A stretch of DNA of 64,000 bases, from positions 19,083,001-19,147,000 of the forward strand of contig OZ005621.1 in NCBI GenBank assembly GCA_963930655.1, given 5' to 3'. The notes under the pieces were generated by a model. That model saw only the letters and a list, made by a program, of their open reading frames with translations, had not been told where the DNA came from and did no database searches. Positions 1 to 10,403 of the stretch are shown piece by piece. The first letter of the stretch is position 1. Every line of letters begins with the position of its first letter. The stretch is from Myrica gale. Its lineage: Eukaryota > Streptophyta > Magnoliopsida > Fagales > Myricaceae. Both the position numbers and the translations under genes were made by a program.

Positions 1-1479
1 TGACAAAGAGATCAGCCACCCGATTAATATGTCTGGGCCACACAATGCTTAGCCTGAGCTTTGGGATGGAATCTTCGATCTTGGGAACCCACGGTTGGCT
101 CCAAATACGTATGCCACGCCCATTATTAACTTTCCAACACAAATTTTTAAGCACCAAGTCACGAGTTCTCTCTACCCCTTTCCACACCCATGAAGGATCA
201 TGATGCCCCTGGTACTCGAAAAAGCTTTGCCCTTTAAGGTATTTAGTCGTCATGGCTTTTACCCAAAGACAGTCTGGTTCATTAACAATTTGCCATCCCA
301 ATTTTGCAATCATAGCTCTGTTCAAGTAATACATTCTTCGCAAGCCAAGACCTCCTGACTCTTTCGGAGAATAGATATCCGCCCAAACCATAGGATGAAA
401 GTGATGAGATTTATCTTGAGAAAAACCCCACCAAAAGTTTTTAAGAAGGGTATCTAAAGAATGACAGAATTCCTTCGGGAGGAGGAAAACCGACATACAA
501 TATGAAGGGAGAGCAGCAACAACCGCTTGAATAAGTATCGTTCTGCTCGCTTGAGATAGCGTTTTGGCCTTCCATCAGGAGATCTTCTGAATCACCTTAG
601 TTTTGACATCAACAAAGGCTTGAGTCTTGGCACGTGGGAGCTACACTGGGAGGCCAAAATACTTCTCCTTTCTAGGTGTGTTAGTGAGACTGAGAGCAGC
701 TACGATCCTGTCCTTTGTGTCCATGGAGAGATTGGCGCTAAAATGGATGAACGATTTCTGCAGATTTATGGTTTGCCCAGACCACGATGCAAATTTCTGA
801 AGACAGTTATGGATACTAGAGGCTTCAGCAGGGTTTGCACGACTGAAAATCATGAGATCGTCTGCAAAAAGAAGATGAGAGATAGGAGGGGCAGCACGTG
901 CGATACGAATATCATGAATACAATTCTCCACTTCTGCCTTTGAGATGATGAGGGACAACCCTTCCATGATGAGTATAAAAAGGAAAGGAGAGAGCGGATC
1001 ACCTTGCCGAAGGCCCCTGCTTGATTTAAAAAACCCCAACGGGCTACCATTAAGCATAATGGAAAAAGTGGGAGTCGAGATGCATTGAAAAATCATATTC
1101 CGCCAAGCAAAAGAAAAACCAAAACAACACATAATCTCCATAAGAAAGTCTCAATCAACTTTATCAAATGTTTTCTCCATGTCGATTTTCAATGCCATAA
1201 GCCCCTCACGTCCTTGCTTACGTTTGAGAGTGTGCATGAGTTCGTTCACAAGAATGATATTATCTTGGATTCTTCTGCCTGGAACAAATGCAGATTGGAA
1301 AAAGGAAACCAGTTTATGAATCACCTTGCGAAACGGTTGGGAAACAGCTTAGCGATGATCTTATATGCCACGTTGCACAACCTGATCGGGCGGTAGTGTG
1401 TGACCATGGTGGGGTTCTCAATTATTGGGATGAGAACCACATTTGTATGATTTAATTCCTTAAGGAGAAAACCAGATCG
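1..1479 (-). mobile_element. LINE (L1-type) fragment, reverse transcriptase region
   Basis: Reading the minus strand gives a broken non-LTR retrotransposon polymerase. From high to low coordinates I see the RT core (a VTHYRPI-like block, 'MALKIDMEKTFDKVD', 'RGLRQGDPLSPFLF', then the catalytic 'LLFADD' box), followed by the post-RT region ('FWWGFSQDKSHH', 'KESGGLGLRR', 'LKNLCWKVNNG'), which is typical of plant LINE ORF2. The longest open piece is 641-1141. It is cut off upstream by a TGA where Trp normally follows 'KVD', and more breaks lie toward 1480. The element runs off the left edge of the window, so its zf-RVT/RNase H end is not visible. It is certainly inactive. Confidence 0.9.
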
Positions 1480-1640
1480 AACGTTTAAGTCGATTTTGGG
1501 ACGAAAACTTCTCGTCTTGGAAAAGTACTTTTTGGGACGAAAAAAAAAATTGTAACAGGTTTGTTGAGATATTTGGGGGCGACAGATGGAATTCGGATTT
1601 TTTTGGACGGAAAAATTGGTCCCAAAGACCAGTTTTTGTT
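1480..1640. repeat. Unclassified repeat-like sequence beside the LINE
   Basis: A short stretch with repeated 'GGGACGAAAA' words and their near-complements ('TTGGTCCCAAAGACC'), as found at the ends of some plant DNA transposons. No terminal repeat pair could be closed, so the class is unknown. Confidence 0.3.
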
Positions 1641-1649
1641 TTTAGTGTT

Positions 1650-2212
1650 TATAGAGTAAATTGGGGCCTCGCGGGTTAGATTTTGACCTGTATCTCTCTC
1701 TTTTAGTCTGTGACCCATGTCAGCTATATCTTTCGTCAGTATAATCATGATCCTTCAAAGAAAACCCAGAGGTTCATGGGTTACTGAGAAAGAGAGATTT
1801 CAATGAACCGGGATCATGTTGCTAAGTTAATATATGCACCAGAATAACTAGTACCACCTAATATGAAAGTGTCCAATTGTCCTAACTGAAAATCCATTTA
1901 TCTAAAAGGCCTTCCAGTTAGTTTATTTTTTGTAATGGGGCGATTAAATTTTGTTTCTTGAACTTGCAGAAAGTTGGAAAATGGTTTCATGTTTTTGTTT
2001 TGGCCATTGAAGGGAGAGATTACACAAAGTAAAGGTTACTCAAAGAAAGCAAAAGGTTACTGAAACAACAACACATAATGGAGGAAGTGGAGAAAGCAAT
2101 AGAGGAAAAGCATGAAAGAACCAAGTCTTAGAGGGCTTACTTGGTTGCATTCTGAGTTCCACCAAGGTGCTCATGAGCTCTCCTTTCATGCACATATAAG
2201 CGCATACATGGG
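1650..2212 (+). pseudogene. Duplicated, deleted copy of the AGO1-3'-flank/sucrose synthase 5' region
   Basis: This block matches two separate parts of the later interval. About 1655-2022 resembles 20003-20358 (shared 'GATCCTTCAAAGAAAACCCA', 'TTTCTTGAACTTGCAG' and 'GGCCATTGAAGGGAGAG'). About 2046-2205 resembles 21890-22048, which is sucrose synthase exon 2 (it encodes 'QHIMEEVEKAIEEKHER' before a shift). The roughly 1.5 kb between those parts is absent here. Because intron-like and flanking sequence is copied, this is a DNA-level duplication and not a retrocopy. The exon piece carries its own frameshift ('ACCAAGTCTTAG' against 'AGCAAGGTCTTG'). Similarity ends where a hAT-like element begins at 2213. 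Confidence 0.75.
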
Positions 2213-2330
2213 CAGTGGCGGATCCAGGATCAAATTTGAAGGGGGTCGAACACATAAGGCGAAATGATAAAAAAAAATCAACGTAATGTAAAAAATGTCT
2301 TAGAGTTAACTTTTTAACAACTCATAAAAT
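2213..2330. mobile_element. Left end of a hAT-like nonautonomous element
   Basis: The sequence starts with CAGTGGCGGATCCAGG and is closely similar, over about 100 bases, to the left end of the complete element at 32649-33468 (shared 'CGAACACATAA', 'GCGAAATGA', 'AATGTAAAAAATGTC'). The paralogous block near 22048 has no insertion at the matching point, so the junction at 2212/2213 is a real insertion point. I could not find the right end or a matching target-site duplication; the element is probably truncated by the next one. The end given here is approximate. Confidence 0.6.
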
Positions 2331-2530
2331 TTTACCCTAAACTTTTTACCAATTTTTTCACGCTGTGTTACGGAGGTGGCCCAATCCATCGTTTCAGCTG
2401 TAGGGGGTCCCTACCTTTTGTCCTTATACAACTGCTAAATCAAAAGCCTATTACTTCTTCTTTAGTTACGTACCCAATGGATATGATCTCTTAGGGTCAA
2501 CTCTTCCGAAAACTAAAGGTTTTCTCTCTG
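2331..2530. other. Unassigned sequence between element ends
   Basis: No gene or complete repeat recognised. It may contain the remainder of the hAT-like element and the 5' leader of the LINE that follows. Confidence 0.3.
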
Positions 2531-4160
2531 TACCACGCACGTGGGTTTTTGTTGGGCAGTCTATAGTCAGGGTACCTTTTGTCCTTCAGTGGCTGGGGTC
2601 GGCGCCGGTGCCTCTCTCAGGGCCTGTATCGCTGCCTGACAGCCACCTTATTGCTCCCGTTGGGGGTGCCATGTCTTCGCAATCTATTGCACTTCCGTGG
2701 TTGTGGTTTTCCCCATTGTTTTATGTCCCTGGGAATCTAGTGGGTTTAGTGCATTCTTCTTGCTTTTTCGATTGCTCTTGATGGCGTCTTCGTCAACAGA
2801 CTCGGATTTGGAGCTTTTGGTGGAGAAGACCAAAGCTCTTAGTTGGGACATGTCTCCTCCTTATTCCTGGAGGGACCCCGAGGAAGCGGAACAAGCTTCG
2901 GGGCAGGTTTTGCTTGGCAAGGTCATTTCGGAGAGGGCCTTTCCTATCCATGTTGTTCGCAGCATCTTACAAAAGGCTTGGCCTTTTGAATCCCTTTTGG
3001 AGATTTCAAATTTGGAACGGAACACTTTTTCTCTGTAAGTTTTCTTCAGAGGTGGCACGGAATAGGGTGTTTGATCGCCAGCCCTGGAATGTAAAAGGGT
3101 ATTTGATTGTTTTCCAAACTTGGAATCCGGGTTTACCTTGGCAGGATATTGAGTTGCTTTTGTGCCCGGTGTGGGTTCAAAATCATGGTCTGCCTCTTGA
3201 CCGTTCCAACCGTTATACTGCTCATTTTGTGGGGGAGGCTATCGAAAGGGTTATGGTGATTGAAGGTGATCCGACTCGACGGATATGGTGCATTCCCTTC
3301 ATTAGAGTTCGGGTCCTCCTGGATACTAGGCGTCCTGTTCAGCCTGACTATTTGCTACCCCGGTTGGATTCGTCTCCCCTTCCTATTTCTTTAAAATACG
3401 AACATTTGATCGGTTTTTGCTACTGTTGCGGTTTCTTGGGGCATTTGCAGGCAGCTTGCAAGGAGATTGGTGTAGAGTCAACTGTGAAGTCCTTTGGGCC
3501 TTGGATGACAGCTCTACCTCCTCCTAGCCGTGGTTTTTCCTTTTGCCCAGCCTCCATGAAAGATTGGAACCCACCGTGTGAGCCTGAGACCTTGACCAGA
3601 CCCATCATATGTGGAAGGAGAATTTGATTCGCGACATGTTTGAAGAGGCGTCTGCTGAGGCAATTCTAAATATCCCCCTTGATAATACGCAATCTGGTGA
3701 TATCCTCAGATGGCTCCTTTCAGCAAAAGAGAATTATTCAGTCAAAGATGCTTATCTCTGGTACCAACAGCATCGCTTTCTTGACAATGGTTATCTCTCC
3801 AGTTCTGAGTGGAACCGATTGTGGAAACTGCGGGTCCAACAAAGATTGAAACTATTATTCTAGAAATTGGCTGCTATGGCCTTGCCTGTGAGTCAATCTG
3901 TGTCTTATGCCTGGAATCTCTGCCCTCTTTGTAATCGTGCTGCAGAAACTCTTCATCATCTTTTTTTGGAATGTTCCATTAGTTCTCTTTTGTGGCGGCT
4001 GGGACCTTGGCCTTTGGATACAGAGGTTTTTCGATAAGCCTCTATTCATGAATGGATCAAATTTATTCTTAACCGGACTAATCTACCCAATGAAGTGCAA
4101 GAGGATTGGGACAGAATGATATTGGCCATCACTATCACGGTGGATACCATATGTCAAGTC
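2530..4160 (+). mobile_element. LINE with gag joined to zf-RVT (endonuclease/RT deleted)
   Basis: The first part, with an ATG at 2781, encodes a LINE ORF1 protein: a DUF4283-like region ('VLLGKVISERAFPIHVVRSI', then 'NRVFDRQPWNVKGYLIVFQT') and a CX2CX4HX4C zinc knuckle ('CYCCGFLGHLQAAC'). A one-base shift near 3030 moves the reading frame. Right after the knuckle region the sequence passes, from about 3609, into the C-terminal end of a LINE ORF2: 'ENYSVKDAYLWYQQ', a stop at 3861, then the zf-RVT motif 'CPLCNRAAETLHHLFLEC'. The endonuclease and reverse transcriptase that should separate these parts are missing. It cannot move on its own. Confidence 0.85.
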
Positions 4161-4496
4161 TGTAATTTCACTAAATCAAAAATAGTAAAAAAATTTATCC
4201 CAATTCATGATAATAGTGCAAAATGTAAATAATTTGTAGTTAAATGACGAAATGTAACGAAATTATAGGGTAAAGTGTAAGAAACGTAATAGTCAGGACG
4301 ACAAAAAAAATATATTTTTCTCTTGATTTTTTTTTATTTGTGGTAGTTGGAATCTTTTGTCTGCTTATGACTCTAGTTGTATTGTGTTTATGTTTATGAC
4401 TCTATTAATGGATGTACGTGTTTCTGTTTGCTGTACGTCTAATTATTATAATAATCTCCGGTCCCATTTGACCTTCTCATTGCCTGAACAGACACT
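4161..4496. other. Intergenic, AT-rich
   Basis: No gene recognised. It holds A/T runs and the left target-site duplication (4489-4496) of the next element. Confidence 0.5.
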
Positions 4497-4872
4497 CAGG
4501 GCCGGCTGAAGGTGTAGGCAGCTTGGGCGGCTGCCTAAGGCCCCTGCCTCCAAGCAAGGCCTTAAGTTGTTTGATTAGGAGAGGGAAAAAAAAAGGCTAA
4601 AGTAAGAGTGAAGTTTAGTGAAACAAAAATATATTTCATATATAAAGCTTTGTCTTGTGAAATAATTTTTTGTATTAAGGCCTCAAAAATTGTTTGTGCT
4701 CAAAATTCATGGTCTATTTTGTGAAAAAACTTATTTAATTTTTATTACATACAATACCAGAGCATTTTAAAGTAAATATTTTTTTAAAATATTTTTTTTA
4801 TTATATTTAAAAATAAAAAGGCCTCATTTTTAATCTCTGCTTTAGGCCTCTATTTTTATTGAGCCGGCCCTG
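4497..4872. mobile_element. hAT-type MITE (376 bp)
   Basis: Terminal inverted repeats CAGGGCCGGCTGAA (left) and TTGAGCCGGCCCTG (right) bound an AT-rich, non-coding body. The flanks 'CAGACACT' (4489-4496) and 'CAAACACT' (4873-4880) form an 8-bp target-site duplication with one mismatch, the length expected for hAT transposases. The subterminal words 'GGCGGCTGCCTAAGGCC' and 'AAGGCCT' recur in the sibling element at 30143-30608. It encodes nothing and would need a transposase from elsewhere. Confidence 0.85.
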
Positions 4873-4880
4873 CAAACACT

Positions 4881-7170
4881 TCCTTGCAATTAATGCCCAA
4901 AGATAATGTTAAATATTTGGATCGTATATATTTTATTAATCCTATGAGATTTGGGATTAAAAGAATGTGTTTCATTTGAGAAGTGCCTTAAGGTGTCTCC
5001 ATTTTAGACAATGTGGTCATAGTGTCCACTACGGTCTGCCCCAGAAGAAAAGTATTACATGCTATTTAAGGGCAAGTTATATATATATACGTAAGAGGGT
5101 TAAAAGATGGAGTCTAAGCTGCAATTTGTTTAGATTCCACAACTGCCCACTGTAAACAAAGGACTCACTGGCCCATGCAATACCTTCTATTGGTGTGAGA
5201 TCACTCAGGGCTGGTTGCTTGTTGAGAGTGGGAAAAGATGATGAAAAATTTTCTGTCCTTCCAATCACAGGGTTAAGTTCCGTATCGATCTTTGTTTATC
5301 GACAATATTGTAAACATTATACAACAAAAACAGTACGATATGATCATGGACCCGAATAAGTGAATGAGGCAATAGGTAGGCATGCATCGCAATCGTACGA
5401 AGGGTCGCGTGGTGGCAATAAAGAAGTAAAAGATAATGGTTGCACAACGTGGGGATCGATGTGGCTGATGGGCTATCGGAGGGACGTTAAAGCTGGGGCA
5501 TTAAGGACAGTCATCTCGTTTAAATATGTCATTATAAAATGCTTGCACCATGTATCATGCATCTGCGTTGTCTGAGAAGATTGTAATCTCCTACCCTAAT
5601 GATCTTCATTATTGTTGCAGCCTTATGTTTGGAAGATCAAGTGGGAAAAAAAACAAGAAGAAGAAGATTTTAGTTTAAACTTACAAACTCTCAAATTATC
5701 AACATTAACTATAAATGAGTTAATTAGCATAATCTTGATGGTTATAAGATTCTATGTAAGAAGGGGTCGAGGGACTCTAGCCTCGGTCTTCCAAAAAAAT
5801 TTAATCTATGACTTGTTTATTGCTCCGAAATTACGATATTATAGTTTGGCCCTTCCCAAAATCCAACTTACATATAGTGATAAATATCTACGTAAAAGCC
5901 ACTAAGTTAGAATATTCCTTTTGAAATGAACTCGAGGCTAATGCAATTATGAACTTCAGCCAATTCATATATATGCTATAACAACTAACATAAGAAGAAA
6001 AAAAACAGAAACTTTCCAGAGACAATCAATTACAAAGGTATATGTTCATGTGTTGTATGACCTAAGAACCCACTCTCGGCACTTTTTTGTTGGTCTATTT
6101 GTCCCATTTATCAATTACTGTATTGATCGAATTCTAAGGATGCGATAACGTTAAGGTACTTCTTTAATATGTCAACGTAAAATTGACCATATATATATAT
6201 ATATATGTTTTTATGGACACAAACATATATTCCTACACTCCAAGAGGAAATGGGTTAACCCTAAATGAATTCATGTTGAGTCATTATATATATCATTTAC
6301 CTGTTGGGGTTTGCAGTTTATGTTACCTCGTTTCGGTCATGTTCCACTCAAGACATGATATCCAAGTTTTTGGGGGTCGTTTTCTTGGGACCGCACCAGC
6401 ATCAGCTAGAAGGGTGGCTAGCTACTAATAATATAAATAAAAATGCAGATGATGGAAGATATATGCGCCATTTTGTGTTGGTAACATAAAAATGGAACTA
6501 GCTAATTATATAGATAAGTCCCACATTGGGTTAATCTATTGCCTCTATAGGTGAGTAGTTATGGTTTTCTCCTCTGATTCCATCTTGTACTAATTATAAG
6601 ACATTGTAGAGGTGGTATCCACCATGGACTGTTAAGAACACAAGTATTACTTAGGTCAAGTACTTATGCTGGCCGGTCTAAAAGTAATTGGGATATGAGC
6701 AAATATGTTTTAACTCCCGCACATAAGTTCTGGACAGGCCGTCTAGTCTAATCAAAAGGGTTCATCCTGCCCCCACCCTCTTTTGCCGTGAGATGACCAA
6801 TTAGAGGTTGATTGTTGGCGAGTGAGAAAGATTATGAAAATTTTTCTCTAATGCAATTATAAGATTTGTATATATATATATATATTAATTAGATTCAAAT
6901 TTAAATATAATAATTTTTTTATTGTAATTTTTATTTTTATTTTTAAGATAAACAATCATCTAGTTCTTGTAGTTTACTTGATTATCAAATCACTACCCAA
7001 ATTTCAACTTTCATCAATTTACTCCGCGTGGTTACCCCTAATACGAATCAGGTCAATTTTCTTTATTTTGTTAATGTGATGCTCAACTTAGTTCTATTTG
7101 ATGTCATTATCGCAAGCTATAGCTCATCATTAAACATCTGGAGTTTGTAACCCATCCACTAGGAACGAAA
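4881..7170. other. Gene-free intergenic region
   Basis: I see no coding region with family similarity. The stretch holds short AT microsatellites (near 5083, 6189 and 6872) and a weakly matching pair of blocks (about 5200-5275 and 6790-6865, sharing 'GTTGCTTGTTG/GTTGATTGTTGG' and 'GATTATGAAAATTTT'-like words) that may be an old dispersed repeat. 'AGTCCCACATTGGG' near 6518 is a word common in plant repeats. The open frames here are short and look random. Confidence 0.5.
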
Positions 7171-7173
7171 CCA

Positions 7174-7560
7174 GGAGCATGTTCGTGTTCTGCATTTCCG
7201 CAGGATTCGCATTCACTTTTGCATTTTGTTCGGCAAATTAAGCATCCACGCCGGCATCATGGGGCCCACGTCTGACTTGCTTTTTCTTTTTTTTTTCTTT
7301 TTTTTTAAATCTCTTCCGACAAGCTGCTGCCATTGTCTACTTCGATCAGCCTACTTTTTTGCCTTTTTTTGTTTTTATTTTTTTTAACCTTTAAAAAATT
7401 AGTAATTAATAAAATATAATAAATAAAAATTAACTTTAAACATCATCATCACTTTTTTACACATCATCAATCTCTACACAAACACCAATACAACTTTAAC
7501 AACACATAAAAATTCACAAAACTCTCCAAATCCTACAAAAATCTTCAAAACGAACATCAC
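7174..7560. mobile_element. Candidate MITE (Harbinger-like)
   Basis: The left end 'GGAGCATGTTCGTGTTCTG' and the right end, whose reverse complement starts 'GTGATGTTCGTTTTGAAG', form an imperfect inverted repeat. The interior is AT-rich and non-coding, with phrases ('AATCCTACAAAAATCTTC') seen in similar candidates near 42300 and 51181. A possible 3-bp duplication (CCA) flanks it. Ends are approximate. Confidence 0.4.
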
Positions 7561-8749
7561 CCAGGATTTACTATTAGGGGGGTCAAATATAATTTTTTTT
7601 CTAACTAGGTGTTGAGGTCATCTTAGGTGTACTTCGACTAATTCTAGGGCCGTCAAATTTTTTTATAATCAAAATAAGCATAATCAAAATGTTACAACAT
7701 ATTTTAAACTTTAAAAAAATTATAATTTTTAACTTAAGTGTACAAGCTAAATTTTCATAAATTATGCTAATTGAACTTGAAATTCCTTCAACGAGTAAAA
7801 GTCATCAATTTTTATATCCATACTAAACTTTGTGCGGCTGAATATAATCAAAAGTTTAAAATCTTCACAATAAAGGGCTCATTAGTTATTGACAAAGGCA
7901 CGAATCAATGTTAAAATCTAACCAAAATAACATAGGTACACACCATTAATAGAGCAACAATAATATTTTGTTTAGAAAAATAGAAAAATAGTATTTTAAT
8001 TAGATAATAATAATTAAATGAGTTGTTATTAGAAAAAAGAAAATAATAATTAAATGTAATAATATTTATAATTCTAACTTTGAAGATGAATTTTTTTGTG
8101 TGCCGAGCAAAAAAATTGTTGTATTCCAAGCTTTGAATATGGATTTTGTTACTTTCTGCTATATATATATATATTTTTTTTTTCTTTTATATGCGAGTAA
8201 AAAGAGACAACTTTCTCCATATGATTATAGTCGTGTCCTTATTCATTGGAGTCTAAGCAAAGAGTCACGGATAGAAACTCCGGTCTTCAAAATCAACTCC
8301 ATTTTTGCTAAGATATGACGGTTTCTCCTTCACAAGTGAGAAATTATGGCTTAATCTGTATATTTTAAAAACGCTCAAGAAAATATACTACATTGGTCAC
8401 TTGTGTTTCCTTTTCACCACTTCTATAGAGAGAAAAAGAAAAAGAAGAACTTTATTTATTTATCAATTTTTTGATAATATTTTTTAAATATATTATCAAA
8501 AAAATATACTTATGAATAATTAATTCAAAAGAGATAAACACATCATATTTTAATTGATAGATGTTGAAATTGTCAGCAATTTCTATAACAACATTAATTT
8601 GAGAAGAATGTTGATTGGGGTTTTAAATTTCAAAATCATATATCTCTATGAATCTGCAAGAAGAAAAATAAGAGAGATTCGTTAAAGAAAATCATATAAT
8701 AGATGTTCATGATGCCAAGGCTAATTGGACACAACCTCAAATACTATAA
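7561..8749. other. Gene-free AT-rich region
   Basis: No recognisable gene. Very AT-rich, with poly-A/T runs and a (TA)n stretch near 8160. Open frames are compositional. Confidence 0.5.
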
Positions 8750-8752
8750 TAA

Positions 8753-8949
8753 GGGTGGGTTTGTGTGGTAAAATTTTTGGTATTGGGTTTAGTGTTGGTA
8801 TTGAGTTTAGTGAAAAAGTGAAGAGAGAGGTAATAGTTTATGCTTTTTGTAATTTTTTATATTTTTTTATAGGAGAGAGAGATTATATTGGAGTATTTTA
8901 TTAGGAGAGAGATAAAATTTAGGGAAAAATTTTACATGCAAACGCAGCC
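8753..8949. mobile_element. Tourist/PIF-Harbinger MITE (197 bp)
   Basis: Terminal inverted repeats GGGTGGGTTTG...TAAAATTTTT (left) and the reverse complement GGCTGCGTTTG...TAAAATTTTT (right) enclose a short non-coding body. TAA occurs on both sides (8750-8752 and 8950-8952), the 3-bp target typical of PIF/Harbinger elements. Confidence 0.75.
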
Positions 8950-8952
8950 TAA

Positions 8953-9472
8953 GTTAAACCCCATAGCTCGAAACAAAGAAAGCAGGAAATGTACCCCTCC
9001 TGAATCAGACGTACCCGGCCTCTCGTCAAAAAGAAGAATGGGGAGATTCATGAAAGCAAAATAAAGGCAGTCTAAATGGCTAGTACAGTACCTAGCTAGC
9101 AATCCAAGTGGCTAATTGGACAGGAAGAGGGTAGTGGACAATGTCCGGTGGGGTGGCTGCGGTTGGGTGGGTGCGATTTCCCAGGAACACAAAAGAAAAG
9201 CTGAGGCTCTAATGGACGCATAGGGGCGTACGGCAGTGAGCAGCCCCTCGTGGATTGGGGCCTACCACTTGCTTTGTGTTTTGGCTGACAGCGACGAGAA
9301 ATCAGTCAAACATTGCAAAGCCAAAACCACAGCCACGTGAGCCAGTGACATGTCCACGGGCACAGCAACATTGGAACCATTGGGCTGCAGGCTGCAGCAC
9401 CAATTATCTTCACTCGGATCATCCTTCCTATCCCATCATCATCTTTTCCATCTTTTATCCTATATTTGCAAA
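8953..9472. other. Intergenic, mixed composition
   Basis: No gene recognised. The 9080-9420 part is more GC-rich than its surroundings, but its open frame (9255-9518) matches no family I know. Confidence 0.4.
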
Positions 9473-9477
9473 GTTAT

Positions 9478-10398
9478 TGTTAAGATTGAAAATAAAAGAG
9501 AATAAAAATTTAGACTAAAAGAGAAAGAGAGGAGAAGTGAGACACAAGATTTAAGTGGTTCGGTCCATAAACCTACATCCACTGTGGGAAAGCTCAAATG
9601 GGCAGATGTGTGTACTCACTGGTGTAAGGATGAGATTACAGAGAGGCTTTATTTATAAGCCTTTGATTGCAATAGCCCACATTGCTTTAGCAATGTGGTA
9701 CTAACTCTAATACTCCCCCGCAAACGCAAGGTGGATACACGTTGAGTTTGGACTAGAAAAATAAATTCCCCATAAGAAAAAATGGCGCCGGAGAAGGGCA
9801 GACAGTCGCCGGAAGTTGGTCGGAATCTGACCGGAGAGGCCGGCAATCGCCTGAAGATGGCCGGAGAGGGTCGCCGGAATGAGGAAGACGCCGGAAGGTC
9901 GTCGGAGGAATGCCGGACGGGGCGCCGGAAGGCCCGAGAGAAGACGCCGGAAGGTCTCCAGAGGAATGTCGGACGGGGCACCGGAAGGCCCGAGAGAAGA
10001 TACCGGAATTTTATCGGAATGATGCCGGATGGGCGCCGGAAGGCCCAAGAGAAGAACTAAAATAGGCCGGACTGGACTAGGCCTAAACTAGGCCAAGCTA
10101 AGCCAACAAGAGTGCTGACCAGCCTGAGCCAAAATGGGCCATAGGATCTAAATGGCTCTGATACCATGTTAAGACTAAAATAAAAGAGAATAAAAATTTA
10201 GACTAAGAGAGAGAGAGGAGAAGTGAGACACAAGATTTAAGTGGTTCGGTCCATAGACCTACATCCACTGTGGGAAAGCCCAAATGGGCAGATGTGTGTA
10301 CTCACTGGTGTAAGGATGAGATTACAGAGAGGCTTTATTTATAAGCCTTTGATTGCAATAGCCCACATTGTTTTAGTAATGTGGTACTAACTCTAATA
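9478..10398 (-). mobile_element. TRIM-type LTR retrotransposon, complete
   Basis: Two near-identical LTRs (9478-9712, 235 bp; 10167-10398, 232 bp) flank a 454-bp interior. The 5-bp target-site duplication GTTAT lies at 9473-9477 and 10399-10403. On the minus strand the right LTR ends in CTTAACA and is followed at once by TGGTATCAGAGC (10155-10166 on the plus strand reads GCTCTGATACCA), the standard primer-binding site for initiator methionine tRNA. A purine-rich tract (reverse of CTCCCCCGCAAAC, 9713-9725) abuts the other LTR, so the element lies on the minus strand. The interior has no gag or pol, which makes it a nonautonomous TRIM-like element. The LTR 5' end (TATTAG) departs from canonical TG. 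Confidence 0.92.
9880..10055. repeat. GC-rich minisatellite inside the TRIM element
   Basis: About three diverged copies, roughly 55-65 bases each, of a unit built around 'GCCGGACGGGGCGCCGGAAG' and 'GCCCGAGAGAAGA'. It is far more GC-rich than the rest of the intergenic DNA. The open frames on both strands here (for example 9782-10060) are by-products of the repeat. Confidence 0.75.
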
Positions 10399-10403
10399 GT
10401 TAT

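Noticed and set aside
5077-8487. Several 60-97-codon frames in the intergenic region
   Set aside because: AT-rich composition, no shared family motifs and no splice context.
9649-10060. Ser/Arg/Pro-rich frames on both strands inside the TRIM element
   Set aside because: They are products of the GC-rich tandem unit; several overlapping frames are equally open, which is typical of repeats.
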